The notes beneath the pieces were generated by a model, which saw only the letters and a program-made list of their open reading frames with translations, did not search any database and was not told where the DNA came from. From Methanobrevibacter sp. (GTDB lineage: Archaea > Methanobacteriota > Methanobacteria > Methanobacteriales > Methanobacteriaceae), in NCBI RefSeq assembly GCF_017410345.1, contig NZ_JAFQQZ010000021.1, forward strand, positions 57,464 through 121,463: a stretch of DNA of 64,000 nt. Direction: 5' to 3'. Below are positions 34,953 through 43,087 of this stretch, in pieces. Made by a program: the position numbers and the translations under genes. The first letter of the stretch is position 1. Each line of letters begins with the position of its first letter.

Positions 34953-36572
34953 TTATGCAGTTGAATTGGTTCTAGTCCATTCAACAACATTAATTAAGAA
35001 GTCATTTCCTAAACCGTCAGGTTGTTCACCCATATCAATATCTTCTTTTACGAAGTAGTTGTAGTTGTAGTTAACAAGCCATACCCATGGAGCGTCTCCA
35101 GCAGGACCCCAACCTCCGCCGTTTACAAGAGCGGATTCAGCCCATAACTTGTCAGCTGCGTTGAAGTCATTGGAATGCATTGCTTGTTCCATTAAACTAT
35201 CAGAAGCAGCATTGCTGTATAAGTTAGGGTTCATGTAGAAGTCATCTACCTCTTTACTGTGGAATTGTTGGTAGATGGATTTATATGGGTCAGGTGAGGT
35301 TTGTTGCATTACTGCAGCAGAGGAATACATGTTCAAGTAGATGGTATCCCAGTCAGCACCTTGGAGGTTTACTTCAATACCTAAATCTTTAGCTTGTTCT
35401 GCAAATACGGTTGCTAAGGATTGTCTGTCAAGGTAATCAGGTGGGTAGTATAAGTCAAAGGATGCTTTTACACCATCTTTTTCAACAATTCCATCACCAT
35501 CAGTGTCTTCCCATCCACCTTCCTTAAGGATTTGTTTAGCTTTAGCAACATCACCATCTTTTACTTTTGCATTAGGGTTTGCAAAGGTTCTTGTATCTAC
35601 ACTGGTATATTCTGGGCTAGCGTGACCGGAGAATACTTCATCACAGATTTTTTGACGGTTTACACCGACGTTCAATGCTTCTCTGATTGCTTTGTCAGCA
35701 GTTACATTGTTACCGATCTTTGCGCCAGCAGGACTGGTCTTGCCTTCATCTGCAATGTATGGCAAGGAAATACCTTGTGCTCTACCTGCAGATTTTTCAA
35801 CGAAGTTGTAACCGTCTACAGTTTCGTTCAATGCAGAAGTTGCAACTGGAGCTACATCAACTTGACCGGATTTAGCAAGCTCTAACCAGGTAGCTTCATC
35901 AGGGAACAACATGTTGATTTGAGTGAAGTAAGGGGTGTCTCCATACCAATTGTCATTTAAGGTGAAGATTGCTTGTTGACCTTTATCCCAGTGGTCCAAT
36001 ACATATGGTCCAGTACCGATTGGGTTTTCACCGTAGGTTTCATTGTCATACTCTTCAGGTACGATACCTACGTATCTTAAGTCATAGATAAAGGTTGATC
36101 TTGGTTCCACTAATTTGAATTCAACACAAGTGTCGTTTTTAGCGGTTACCTTTTCAAGATTGGTTAAATCCAAGTCAGTTTCAGTTTCTTTTGCAGTGTT
36201 GAATGTAAATGCTACATCCTTTGCGTCAAAAGTAGAGTTGTCTGAGAATTTAACATCATCTCTAACATTTACAGTCCAAGTTAAACCGTCAGCACTGATT
36301 GAATAATCAGTTGCGAGATCAGGAACTATGTCTCCGTTTTTATCTGTTTTGAATAAACAGCTTTGTACAAGTGGGTTATAGTTCATGTGTCCACAGCCCC
36401 AACCAGTAAGTGGGTTGAAACCAGCTTCTGGTTCTTTCATGTTACTGTGAGTCGCTACAGTCAAATGAGTAGGATCGCTGTCAGTTGATCCTCCCATGAA
36501 AGCAAATGCAGCAAGACCAATAACAAGAATAGCTGCTACAGCACCTATAATCCTCTTAGTTTTTTGATCCAT
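34953..36572 (-). CDS. Solute-binding protein of the peptide/nickel ABC importer (SBP family 5)
   Basis: This 539-residue extracytoplasmic protein captures the substrate and hands it to the permeases. The N terminus has lysines and one hydrophobic helix (about 9-27). No lipobox cysteine follows, so it is likely anchored by this helix. HLTVATHSNMKEPEAGFNPLTGWG begins the mature fold, and PIGTGPYVLDHWDKG is the family signature. The EAGFNPLTGWG segment recalls NikA-like proteins, which makes nickel or a metallophore a reasonable guess. GGTGAATAAATT precedes the ATG. The gene lies next to an unusual palindrome cluster. Confidence 0.88.
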   Translation of the reverse strand: MDQKTKRIIGAVAAILVIGLAAFAFMGGSTDSDPTHLTVATHSNMKEPEAGFNPLTGWGCGHMNYNPLVQSCLFKTDKNGDIVPDLATDYSISADGLTWTVNVRDDVKFSDNSTFDAKDVAFTFNTAKETETDLDLTNLEKVTAKNDTCVEFKLVEPRSTFIYDLRYVGIVPEEYDNETYGENPIGTGPYVLDHWDKGQQAIFTLNDNWYGDTPYFTQINMLFPDEATWLELAKSGQVDVAPVATSALNETVDGYNFVEKSAGRAQGISLPYIADEGKTSPAGAKIGNNVTADKAIREALNVGVNRQKICDEVFSGHASPEYTSVDTRTFANPNAKVKDGDVAKAKQILKEGGWEDTDGDGIVEKDGVKASFDLYYPPDYLDRQSLATVFAEQAKDLGIEVNLQGADWDTIYLNMYSSAAVMQQTSPDPYKSIYQQFHSKEVDDFYMNPNLYSNAASDSLMEQAMHSNDFNAADKLWAESALVNGGGWGPAGDAPWVWLVNYNYNYFVKEDIDMGEQPDGLGNDFLINVVEWTRTNSTA

Positions 36573-36923
36573 AATTTATTCACCATGTATAAATTTTTAT
36601 TAAAATAACCTAATATTGTAAGAGTATTACTTTTTTGTAGAAAAATGACCTATAAGTAATACTTATTTTAATTATTTTAATACTAAACTTATTTATGTAG
36701 TAATAAATATAAAAAGATATTTATTACTTTTCAATTAAACTTGAATTATATAAGTATTTAAAAAATTTTCAAATAAAAATATGCAAAAATAGCATTTTAA
36801 AATTAATTTTTTATATTTTATTCAATTTTTTAGAATAATAATTTACAAAGTAATAAAATTTAGTTTCAACTAAAAATAATACTTAAATTAAATTTATATA
36901 TAATCAAGTCTAAATATTCGACC
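36573..36923. promoter_or_regulatory. Divergent control region with repeated AAGTAATACTT palindromes
   Basis: The 350 bp between the solute-binding gene and the QueG-like gene hold AGTATTACT (36623-36631), a perfect AAGTAATACTT (36654-36664), a 12-bp perfect inverted repeat AGTAATAAATAT/ATATTTATTACT with 6-nt spacer (36699-36728), and AATAATACTT (36875-36884). For the plus-strand gene the last lies just upstream of the TATA box TTTATATATAA (36893-36903). Similar sites precede the GNAT gene at 38251. It is a candidate operator set for one regulator. Confidence 0.6.
36893..36903 (+). promoter_or_regulatory. TATA box of the QueG-like gene, suggesting a leaderless mRNA
   Basis: TTTATATATAA is centred about 26 bp before the ATG at 36924. 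This is the usual archaeal TATA-to-start distance, so transcription would begin at or next to the ATG. No ribosome binding site is present, which supports a leaderless transcript. Confidence 0.55.
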
Positions 36924-37616
36924 ATGCCCCTATCAATTGAATTGAAAAAACATTTAAAAGAACATGGTGCAACAGAGGTAGGCTTTGCAGACATAACGAA
37001 TTTTACACCAAGAGAAGGATTGAATTCAGGTGTCGTATTTTACATCAGCTACCCCAAGGAAATTATCAGAAATATGGAAAATGCACCGACCAAAGAGTAT
37101 CTCTACGAGTTGATAGACTTAAATACTCGATTGGATGCACTTGGGATGCTTTGTGAAGAGTATTTGATTGATAAGGGATATGATGCATATGCCCAAACAA
37201 AAAAGAGACTGGGTGGTGATTTTGGACCATATAACTCCTTTGAATTGCCTCATAAGACAATAGCTACCCGTGCAGGGCTCGGATGGATTGGAAAGTCTGC
37301 ACTTTTTACTACATTAAAATATGGATCTGCCTTAAGATTGTCATCAGTTATAACAAATGCTCCTTTGGAAATTGGAGAGCCGGTTCTCAAATCCAAATGC
37401 GGCAAGTGCATGATCTGCAGGGATGCATGTCCCGGTGGAGCAATAAGCGGCATAAACTGGAATTACAAACTTAAAAGAAACGAGTTCTACGATGACAAGA
37501 AGTGTGAAAGGTACGCTTTGGTAGTCTCTGAGGAAAACCTGGGAAAAGCGGATACAGTATGCGGAAAATGTATTTATGCCTGCCCATTCACTCAAAAGTA
37601 TATAAAAAGAGAATAA
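36924..37616 (+). CDS. QueG-like Fe-S protein (COG1600 type, short)
   Basis: This 230-residue protein resembles epoxyqueuosine reductase-type iron-sulfur proteins but is shorter than QueG (about 380). Two ferredoxin-like cysteine groups are present: KSKCGKCMICRDACPGGAI and CGKCIYACPF, with a further Cys between them (KKCERYALV). These could bind two [4Fe-4S] clusters. KTIATRAGLGWIGKSALF is the conserved segment of the family that contacts cobalamin in QueG. Archaea of this type do not make queuosine, so a different reductase function is likely. It diverges from the transport operon and shares its palindrome region. Confidence 0.78.
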   Translation: MPLSIELKKHLKEHGATEVGFADITNFTPREGLNSGVVFYISYPKEIIRNMENAPTKEYLYELIDLNTRLDALGMLCEEYLIDKGYDAYAQTKKRLGGDFGPYNSFELPHKTIATRAGLGWIGKSALFTTLKYGSALRLSSVITNAPLEIGEPVLKSKCGKCMICRDACPGGAISGINWNYKLKRNEFYDDKKCERYALVVSEENLGKADTVCGKCIYACPFTQKYIKRE

Positions 37617-37690
37617 TTATTATTTTAGTACAATATTATTATACTAACAAATATATTATCATAGAAAACTTTTTTTAAAAAATGCTATTT

Positions 37691-38251
37691 TTAAATTTTC
37701 AATGTATAGGTTAAGATGCTTGCCTGTGGTGAAATCTCTAATTTCTTAATGTATTTTTCCATATGGACAGTCTCAAGCTCGTCACCTTGATCTAAAGTAA
37801 CAACGAAACCCATTTTGGTCCAGAACCTTAAGGCTCCATCCAAGTTCTTATGGGTATGCAAGTAAATGTCCCTGTAACCGCTATCCTTTGCAAAGTTTTC
37901 AGCTACACTGAACATCTTGGAAGCCAAGCCACAGCGTCTGTATCTTCTATCAACAAAAAGTCTCCAGATGCTTGATGTGGTCTCATTTGAGTACAAATGC
38001 TTGAACTGTTCGAAATTCTTGTCATAGGCCCTTATGCCGATTGTACCTATGATTTCACCATCTTCGCTGTAAGCAACAAAAAAGGCATTCCTTTCAGGAT
38101 TGATATAATACTCATCCAGATTCATAACATCTTGATGCCATTCAGGTACATAATCGTATCCAAACTCCTTTTTGATCATTTTAAATAAGAATTCCCTAAC
38201 TTCCATTAGATCATTTGAATCCTTATTTAACTCCTTAATATTGACTTTCAT
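37691..38251 (-). CDS. GNAT-family N-acetyltransferase (paralogue 2)
   Basis: This 186-residue protein has the GNAT fold and is clearly paralogous to the protein at 32340. The shared segments are INPERNAFFVAY, TIGIRAYDKNFEQFKHLYS, SSIWRLFVDRRYRRCGLAS and FWTKMGFVVTL. The acetyl-CoA loop is RRYRRCGLAS. A tail of about 18 residues after KKLEIS is extra. GTGATAAA precedes the ATG. It has AAGTAATACTT-like sites upstream, as has the solute-binding gene, which suggests joint control. Confidence 0.85.
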   Translation of the reverse strand: MKVNIKELNKDSNDLMEVREFLFKMIKKEFGYDYVPEWHQDVMNLDEYYINPERNAFFVAYSEDGEIIGTIGIRAYDKNFEQFKHLYSNETTSSIWRLFVDRRYRRCGLASKMFSVAENFAKDSGYRDIYLHTHKNLDGALRFWTKMGFVVTLDQGDELETVHMEKYIKKLEISPQASILTYTLKI

Positions 38252-38450
38252 TTTATCACATCAAGATAAGTTATTACTTTTTTTATGAAAAAATAAGTTT
38301 GAGTAATACTTTTTTGCTAATTTTGATTACTATTTATTATAAAGTTTCAAATGATATTTAAAATTATTTATTACTTAATTGAGTTAAATTAAGTCAAAAG
38401 TAATACTATAAAAAATTCTAAAAAAAATGGAAAGATAAATAAAAAGAGAT
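38252..38450 (-). promoter_or_regulatory. Upstream region of GNAT 2 with the AAGTAATACTT motif
   Basis: Three related sites are seen: TTATTACTT (38271-38279), AGTAATACTT (38302-38311) and AAGTAATACT (38398-38407). The first two are 31 bp apart centre to centre, like the pair at 36627 and 36659 (32 bp). They lie 20-160 bp before the GNAT start. Confidence 0.5.
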
Positions 38451-38573
38451 ACTAAAAAAGATGTTTTGAAGAGGTTGAGTTTAATTTTTATTAGAAACAT
38501 CCTTTTTAGCAAATAAATTAAATAGAGGTTTATTGTTAAACAAATAAAACTTAAAGAGGAACATCCTTTTTAG
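38451..38573 (-). repeat. Copied 3' end of an ABC-2 permease gene, plus inverted copy
   Basis: The end of the permease gene (AACATCCTTTTTAG on the plus strand, 38560-38573) is repeated at 38496-38509, 64 bp downstream of it on the minus strand. An inverted, one-mismatch copy (CTAAAAAAGATGTTT, 38451-38465) pairs with 38495-38509 as a 15-bp stem with a loop of about 29 nt. Confidence 0.65.
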
Positions 38574-39276
38574 TAAAGTAAACATAAGAAATTATTAGTC
38601 CTATTAGGAAAGTAACGAATATTAAAGCATAAGGAGTCAAAATATTTACACTATACTCAGCTATCTCACCAGAAGCAATAAGATAAGGACATACCCAAGG
38701 AACATAAGGAGCCCAGCTTTGGCCGTAAACCAACAGGTTCACCAAGGTTAGGCTTGCACCACCCACCATTGCAGGAACCATATTTGTAACGAATAATGAA
38801 ATGAATACAAATGGTGAAAATGTCAAGAACAATAAAAGATTTGCAAACAACAATTGTGAAAAGCTATCTACAAAGAGCTTCAATGTGAATCCTGTCAACC
38901 CGGCTGCAAAACCAAAAATTGCTGTAGATACGCTTGTTACAGCAGTCAGGATGATGATCCAAATCAGGAACATTGCATATTTGGACATCAGGAATTTTCC
39001 TCTTGATATCGGCACGGTCAACATGGATTTCAATGTATGCTCATTATATTCCCTGCCGAAAAGGTAAGCCATGATTATTGCAAAGAGCAAGACTGCAAAC
39101 AATACTGACATGTACATGTTCACATTGGTGAACAATGATTCAAAGGCCTGAACCTCATCAAAGGCAAAGGTTGCTATATACATTAGAAGTGCAGGCAATG
39201 CTGCCATAAGAATGCTCAATAAGAATATCTTTGACCTCTTAAGCTTTAGAAATTCCATTTCGATAAAAGTAAGCAT
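38551..39276 (-). CDS. ABC-2 type permease
   Basis: This 241-residue membrane protein has six hydrophobic segments. Its start, LTFIEMEFLKLKRSKIFLLSILM, is typical of ABC-2 permeases of the bacitracin-export (BcrB) or lantibiotic-immunity type. AYLFGREYNEHTLKSMLTVPISRGKFL is the conserved ABC-2 loop. It pairs with the ATPase gene 37 bp upstream, so the two form an exporter. GGTGATTAA precedes the ATG. The last codons are repeated downstream. Confidence 0.85.
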   Translation of the reverse strand: MLTFIEMEFLKLKRSKIFLLSILMAALPALLMYIATFAFDEVQAFESLFTNVNMYMSVLFAVLLFAIIMAYLFGREYNEHTLKSMLTVPISRGKFLMSKYAMFLIWIIILTAVTSVSTAIFGFAAGLTGFTLKLFVDSFSQLLFANLLLFLTFSPFVFISLFVTNMVPAMVGGASLTLVNLLVYGQSWAPYVPWVCPYLIASGEIAEYSVNILTPYALIFVTFLIGLIISYVYFTKKDVPL

Positions 39277-39313
39277 TTAATCACCTATAAAAATAAAAAT
39301 TTATTGAATCATC

Positions 39314-40294
39314 TTATGTATTGGAGATGATTCTAGTAAAGAATTCCTCCAAGTTCTCTTCACACAGATTCACCTTTCTGACATTGATTCCGGAACGAAC
39401 AAACAATGCATTGAAATCCTCTCTTAAATTCAAATTTGAGAGTAAATGAATGGTTCCCCCAATGGTGTTTTTATCACTATCATTATTGGAATCCAAATCA
39501 TCAATATATTCACCTAAATTCCTTCTGAAACAGTAATCCCTATTTTCCTCGAACCCTGTTTTCTTCAGAAGCTCAATTGCCAAATCAATGTCTGAAACCT
39601 CGAATTCAACATATTTCTTTAATCTTCTATGCAATTCATCCCTTGTGAGCTCTTCAATCATCACACCTTCATCCATAAATCCTATCACATCCGCAATGTT
39701 TTCTATCTCACTTAGGATATGGCTTGAAATCAGGATGGTCACTCCATATTCACAGGACAATTTCTTAAGCAAATCCCTGATTTCCTTGATTCCAAATGGA
39801 TCAAGGCCATTGATTGGCTCATCCAGAATCAAGAGCTCAGGATTATGCATGATTGCAGCGGCTATTCCCAATCGCTGCTTCATTCCCAATGAATAATCCT
39901 TGAACTTCTTGTCTGTCTCATGGTCCAGATTGACCATCTCAAGAACCATCTTAACATTTAGAGGATTATAGTTTCCCCTAAGCTTGGCAATGACTTTCAA
40001 GTTCTCATAGGCAGTCAGATTCTCATAGAATCCTGGGGTTTCAATGATTGAACCTATGTTTGAATAGACTTCCTTCGAATATTTCTGAGGGTCTTTTCCA
40101 AAAAGAAGTATTTCACCTCCACTAGGATATACTAGATTCAATAGCATGCACATTGTAGTGGTTTTTCCAGCCCCATTCTTTCCTAAAAGACCATAAATCT
40201 TTCCCTTTTCAACATGCATATCTATTGAATCCACAACCAGGTTTTTTGAATACCTTTTGGATAAGTTAGTAGTTTCAATAATATAATCAGTCAC
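39314..40294 (-). CDS. ABC transporter ATPase (BcrA-like)
   Basis: This ATPase pairs with the ABC-2 permease. It shows GLLGKNGAGKTTTMCMLLNL (Walker A), YSLGMKQRLGIAAAIM (signature), LLILDEPINGLDPFGI (Walker B), and SSHILSEIENIADVIGFM. After about residue 230 the C-terminal half is unusual and acidic with Asp/Asn runs (DDLDSNNDSDK), then FNALFVRSGINVRKVNLCEENLEEFF. The start is a GTG at 40294 with GGTGAT 3 nt upstream; the frame is open to 40408 without another good start. The family exports antibiotics or peptides; the substrate here is unknown. Confidence 0.87.
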   Translation of the reverse strand: MTDYIIETTNLSKRYSKNLVVDSIDMHVEKGKIYGLLGKNGAGKTTTMCMLLNLVYPSGGEILLFGKDPQKYSKEVYSNIGSIIETPGFYENLTAYENLKVIAKLRGNYNPLNVKMVLEMVNLDHETDKKFKDYSLGMKQRLGIAAAIMHNPELLILDEPINGLDPFGIKEIRDLLKKLSCEYGVTILISSHILSEIENIADVIGFMDEGVMIEELTRDELHRRLKKYVEFEVSDIDLAIELLKKTGFEENRDYCFRRNLGEYIDDLDSNNDSDKNTIGGTIHLLSNLNLREDFNALFVRSGINVRKVNLCEENLEEFFTRIISNT

Positions 40295-40430
40295 GATATC
40301 ACCTTTGATAATAAAATAATAATTATAATAATTTTCAATTCTTAGTTGATTTCCTAAAATCTTTTTTAAAAAAAATTTAGAAAACTTATTTTTGAATATT
40401 ATGTGCACAAAATAATCAAAGGAGGAAATA

Positions 40431-40526
40431 AGTAATATGTAATTAATTTTTTACTTTTGTTAAAAATTATTTACTTTTGTAAAAAATACATTACATATGT
40501 AATAATTATTTTACATCATATATAAA
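40431..40526. promoter_or_regulatory. Phased TTACnnnTGT array and TATA box
   Basis: Ten-base boxes TTACTTTTGT (40451), TTACTTTTGT (40471), TTACATATGT (40491) and the related TTACATCATA (40511) start exactly 20 bp apart; AGTAATATGT at 40431 continues the phase. ATTACATATGTAAT (40490-40503) is a perfect 14-bp palindrome. A TATA box, ATATATAAA, lies at about 40518-40526 for the plus-strand gene. The array separates the ABC exporter from the ferredoxin-like gene and is a likely operator. Confidence 0.7.
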
Positions 40527-40649
40527 TGTTTTGCCAAAATCCATTGAAATCGACGAAAATTTGGGAAATCTTTAGAAAAATCAAATATTTTAAGTATTAA
40601 TAAAACAAAAATTTAATAGGATTTTTAAAAAAATTATAAGAGACAAAGC

Positions 40650-41534
40650 ATGAAGGACAGAATAGAAAAAGAAGCTAATGATAATTTCACCAAATCATTA
40701 GCCAAATACACATTCCAAACAAGATTTTTCCTTTCACGGTTAACCAGAAAGTCAAGAATAATTAAGAAAATAGCGGATAAACTCCTTTTTGAAGATAATG
40801 AAATGTTTGTCCTTCCGAATAAGAGCGCAGTTAATAAGACTAAAAGAGCTAGAATCACTGCAAACATTGAAATCAACCAAAGCTTCCAGAAAGATGACTC
40901 TGAATTTGTACCAAGCGAAATCATAAAGGAAGCGATAAAGGAAGCCAAAAACATTTTCATCATGAACAAATGTCTTTGCAGAAGCTCTGCAGGTTGCCAA
41001 GATTACCCTCATGACTTTGGATGTATCTTCTTAGGGCCTGCAACTAAAAAAATAGCTTCAAAATATGGAAAAACAGCAAGTGTTGAAGAAGCTTTAGAAC
41101 ATGTTGATACAGCAGACAAGCTAGGATTAAGCCATCTGATTGGAAGAAATAAAATAGATAGCGTATTCATGAATGTGGGGCCAAAAGAGGAACTGCTGAC
41201 AATTTGCCATTGCTGCCCTTGCTGCTGTTTATGGAAAATCATTCCGGATTTGGACGATGACATCAGCAATAAGATAAAAAGACTTGAAGATGTTAAAGTA
41301 AATACCCAAAACGAAAATTGCAGAATGTGTAAAAAATGTTTAGGTGATGATGTGTGCATTGCAAATGCAATCAGTATCGAAAATGGCAAAATCACTATAG
41401 ATCAAGACAAATGTCTTGGCTGTGGCCATTGCGTCCAAGCATGCCAATTTGATGGAATTGAATTGAATTACAGCCAAAAATCAGTTGATTCCGTATTGAA
41501 TAGAATTGGAGAATTGGTTGATTATAAAAAATAA
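40650..41534 (+). CDS. Cysteine-rich 4Fe-4S protein
   Basis: This 294-residue protein has an N-terminal basic helical part (about 60 residues) and then cysteine clusters: [30 protein letters not shown], and a C-terminal ferredoxin pair [13 protein letters not shown] and [12 protein letters not shown]. It resembles methanogen 4Fe-4S proteins with an N-terminal CCG-like or DUF362-related segment; I do not recognise a named enzyme. The CHCCPCCC run is unusual and may bind a further metal. No strong ribosome binding site precedes the ATG, and the phased operator array lies about 140 bp upstream. Confidence 0.72.
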   Translation: MKDRIEKEANDNFTKSLAKYTFQTRFFLSRLTRKSRIIKKIADKLLFEDNEMFVLPNKSAVNKTKRARITANIEINQSFQKDDSEFVPSEIIKEAIKEAKNIFIMNKCLCRSSAGCQDYPHDFGCIFLGPATKKIASKYGKTASVEEALEHVDTADKLGLSHLIGRNKIDSVFMNVGPKEELLTICHCCPCCCLWKIIPDLDDDISNKIKRLEDVKVNTQNENCRMCKKCLGDDVCIANAISIENGKITIDQDKCLGCGHCVQACQFDGIELNYSQKSVDSVLNRIGELVDYKK

Positions 41535-41704
41535 TTAACTGAAAATATTTTTTTTAAATAAAAAAATACTGGCTAAAAAATTTAAAAATAAGAAATAATT
41601 AATAATATAAAAAGAGATATATTATAATATTATAATTGTTTAAAATTTTTTATCTTTAGAAAATTTTAATTGAAAACCTATAAAAGATTTTGAAAGGAAT
41701 AAAT

Positions 41705-42445
41705 ATGTCATTTCAAGAGAACAAAATGCTGATCATGCCTGCTGTAGACATTAAGAATGGAAAATGCGTGCAGCTGGTGCAAGGAGAACCTGGAACCGAG
41801 CTGGTAATTATCGAAAACCCAGAGAAAGTAGCTAAGAAATGGGAAGATTTAGGTGCGGAAGTTGTCCATGTAATCGACTTGGACGGCGCACTTGAAAGCA
41901 CAACAAACATTGAAACCATTAGGAAAGTGCTTGATGAAGTCTCAGTTCCCATTCAACTTGGGGGAGGCATAAGAAGCATGGAATATGCAGAAGAGCTCTT
42001 GAACTTGGATATTGACAGACTGATTATCGGAACCATGGGAATCAAGAATCCGGAAACCATAAGTAAACTATCTGATGAATATGGCTCTGAAAGAGTGATG
42101 ATCTCCCTTGACAGCAAGGACAATAAGGTTGTCATAAAGGGTTGGAAGGAAAAGATAGACAAGTCTGCAACTGAAATAAGCAAGGAATTCCAGGATCTTG
42201 GTGCAGGAAGCATCCTGTTTACAAATGTTGATGTGGAAGGACTCCTTGGAGGATTCTATGTGGACCCTGTTATTGACCTTGTCAATTCCGTAGACATTCC
42301 AGTGGTTTACTCAGGAGGAGTAACCAGCTTGGACGACTTGAAGCAGCTCCAGGCAACTGGCGCAAAGGGAGTCGTAATCGGTTCAGCATTATACAAGGAT
42401 AAAATCAATCTTGTTGATGCATTGAAATACCAAGACATTAAATAA
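41705..42445 (+). CDS. hisA: HisA: ProFAR isomerase of histidine synthesis
   Basis: HisA isomerises the 5-phosphoribosylformimino-AICAR ribonucleotide in histidine synthesis. The protein (246 residues from the ATG at 41705) is a half-repeat TIM barrel with PAVDIKNGKCVQLVQGEPG (catalytic Asp in AVDI), HVIDLDGAL, LGGGIRSM, VYSGGVTSLDDL and GVVIGSALY phosphate loops. AAAGGA lies just upstream; the frame extends five codons to a TTG. Other his genes are not adjacent. Confidence 0.93.
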   Translation: MSFQENKMLIMPAVDIKNGKCVQLVQGEPGTELVIIENPEKVAKKWEDLGAEVVHVIDLDGALESTTNIETIRKVLDEVSVPIQLGGGIRSMEYAEELLNLDIDRLIIGTMGIKNPETISKLSDEYGSERVMISLDSKDNKVVIKGWKEKIDKSATEISKEFQDLGAGSILFTNVDVEGLLGGFYVDPVIDLVNSVDIPVVYSGGVTSLDDLKQLQATGAKGVVIGSALYKDKINLVDALKYQDIK

Positions 42446-42538
42446 ATCATTTATTAAAAGAATGAAAGAACAAAAGAATAAAAAAATACTTATTAAATTT
42501 AATTATAATTATTAATTTCTAAAAATGGAGAAAATAAT

Positions 42539-43009
42539 ATGAAAGTAATGGCAACAGGAGCATTTGACTTATTGCATCCGGGACATGGATTGTATCTTGA
42601 GAAAGCAAAGGAATTGGGCGGAGAAGATGCAGTTCTTGTTGTGGTGATAGCCAAAGATTCAACAGTTAAGAAGAAAAAAAGAATTCCTGTTATTGATGAA
42701 AACCAGAGATTGGAAATGATCAAATACTTAAAGCCTGTTGATGAGGCTTATCTTGGATATGATGGGGATATGTTCAAGATTGTTGAAGAGATCCAACCGG
42801 ACATTATAGCCATTGGCTCAGACCAAAACCATGACATTGCAAAGCTTCAGGAACAATTGGACAAAAGAGGAATCAAGGCAGTGGCTAAAAGGGTTAAGGA
42901 GTACAGGGTAGGAGAGCTTGACAGTACTTGCAAGATAATCAATAGAATAAAGCATTCCGAATTGGAAGAGAAGAATTTGGATTGTACCAATGTGATTAAT
43001 GACGATTAA
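42539..43009 (+). CDS. ribL: RibL: archaeal FAD synthetase (cytidylyltransferase family)
   Basis: RibL adenylates FMN to FAD in archaea. The 156-residue protein has the nucleotidyltransferase signature [14 protein letters not shown] with the HxGH motif, and a lysine run (KKKKR) after it. GSDQNHD and the C-terminal Cys-containing segment (TCKIINRI) also match the MJ1179-type proteins. GGAG precedes the ATG. It lies between hisA and argC in one direction with gaps of about 90 and 80 bp, so a shared transcript is possible. Confidence 0.88.
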   Translation: MKVMATGAFDLLHPGHGLYLEKAKELGGEDAVLVVVIAKDSTVKKKKRIPVIDENQRLEMIKYLKPVDEAYLGYDGDMFKIVEEIQPDIIAIGSDQNHDIAKLQEQLDKRGIKAVAKRVKEYRVGELDSTCKIINRIKHSELEEKNLDCTNVINDD

Positions 43010-43087
43010 ATTTTAAAAAAAAATGGAATTGAGAAATATACATTATATTATGAAATTGTTTAAAAATAAGATTGAAAGGTGTGAAAA

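Noticed and set aside
36924..37616. Queuosine pathway gene (queG)
   Set aside because: The protein is about 150 residues shorter than QueG, no queuosine genes are near and archaea of this type make archaeosine, so only the family likeness is stated.
30462..38251. Mobile element or genomic island around the transport locus
   Set aside because: No integrase, transposase, tRNA-flanked repeats or base-composition break were seen. The locus may still be accessory, but transfer is not supported.
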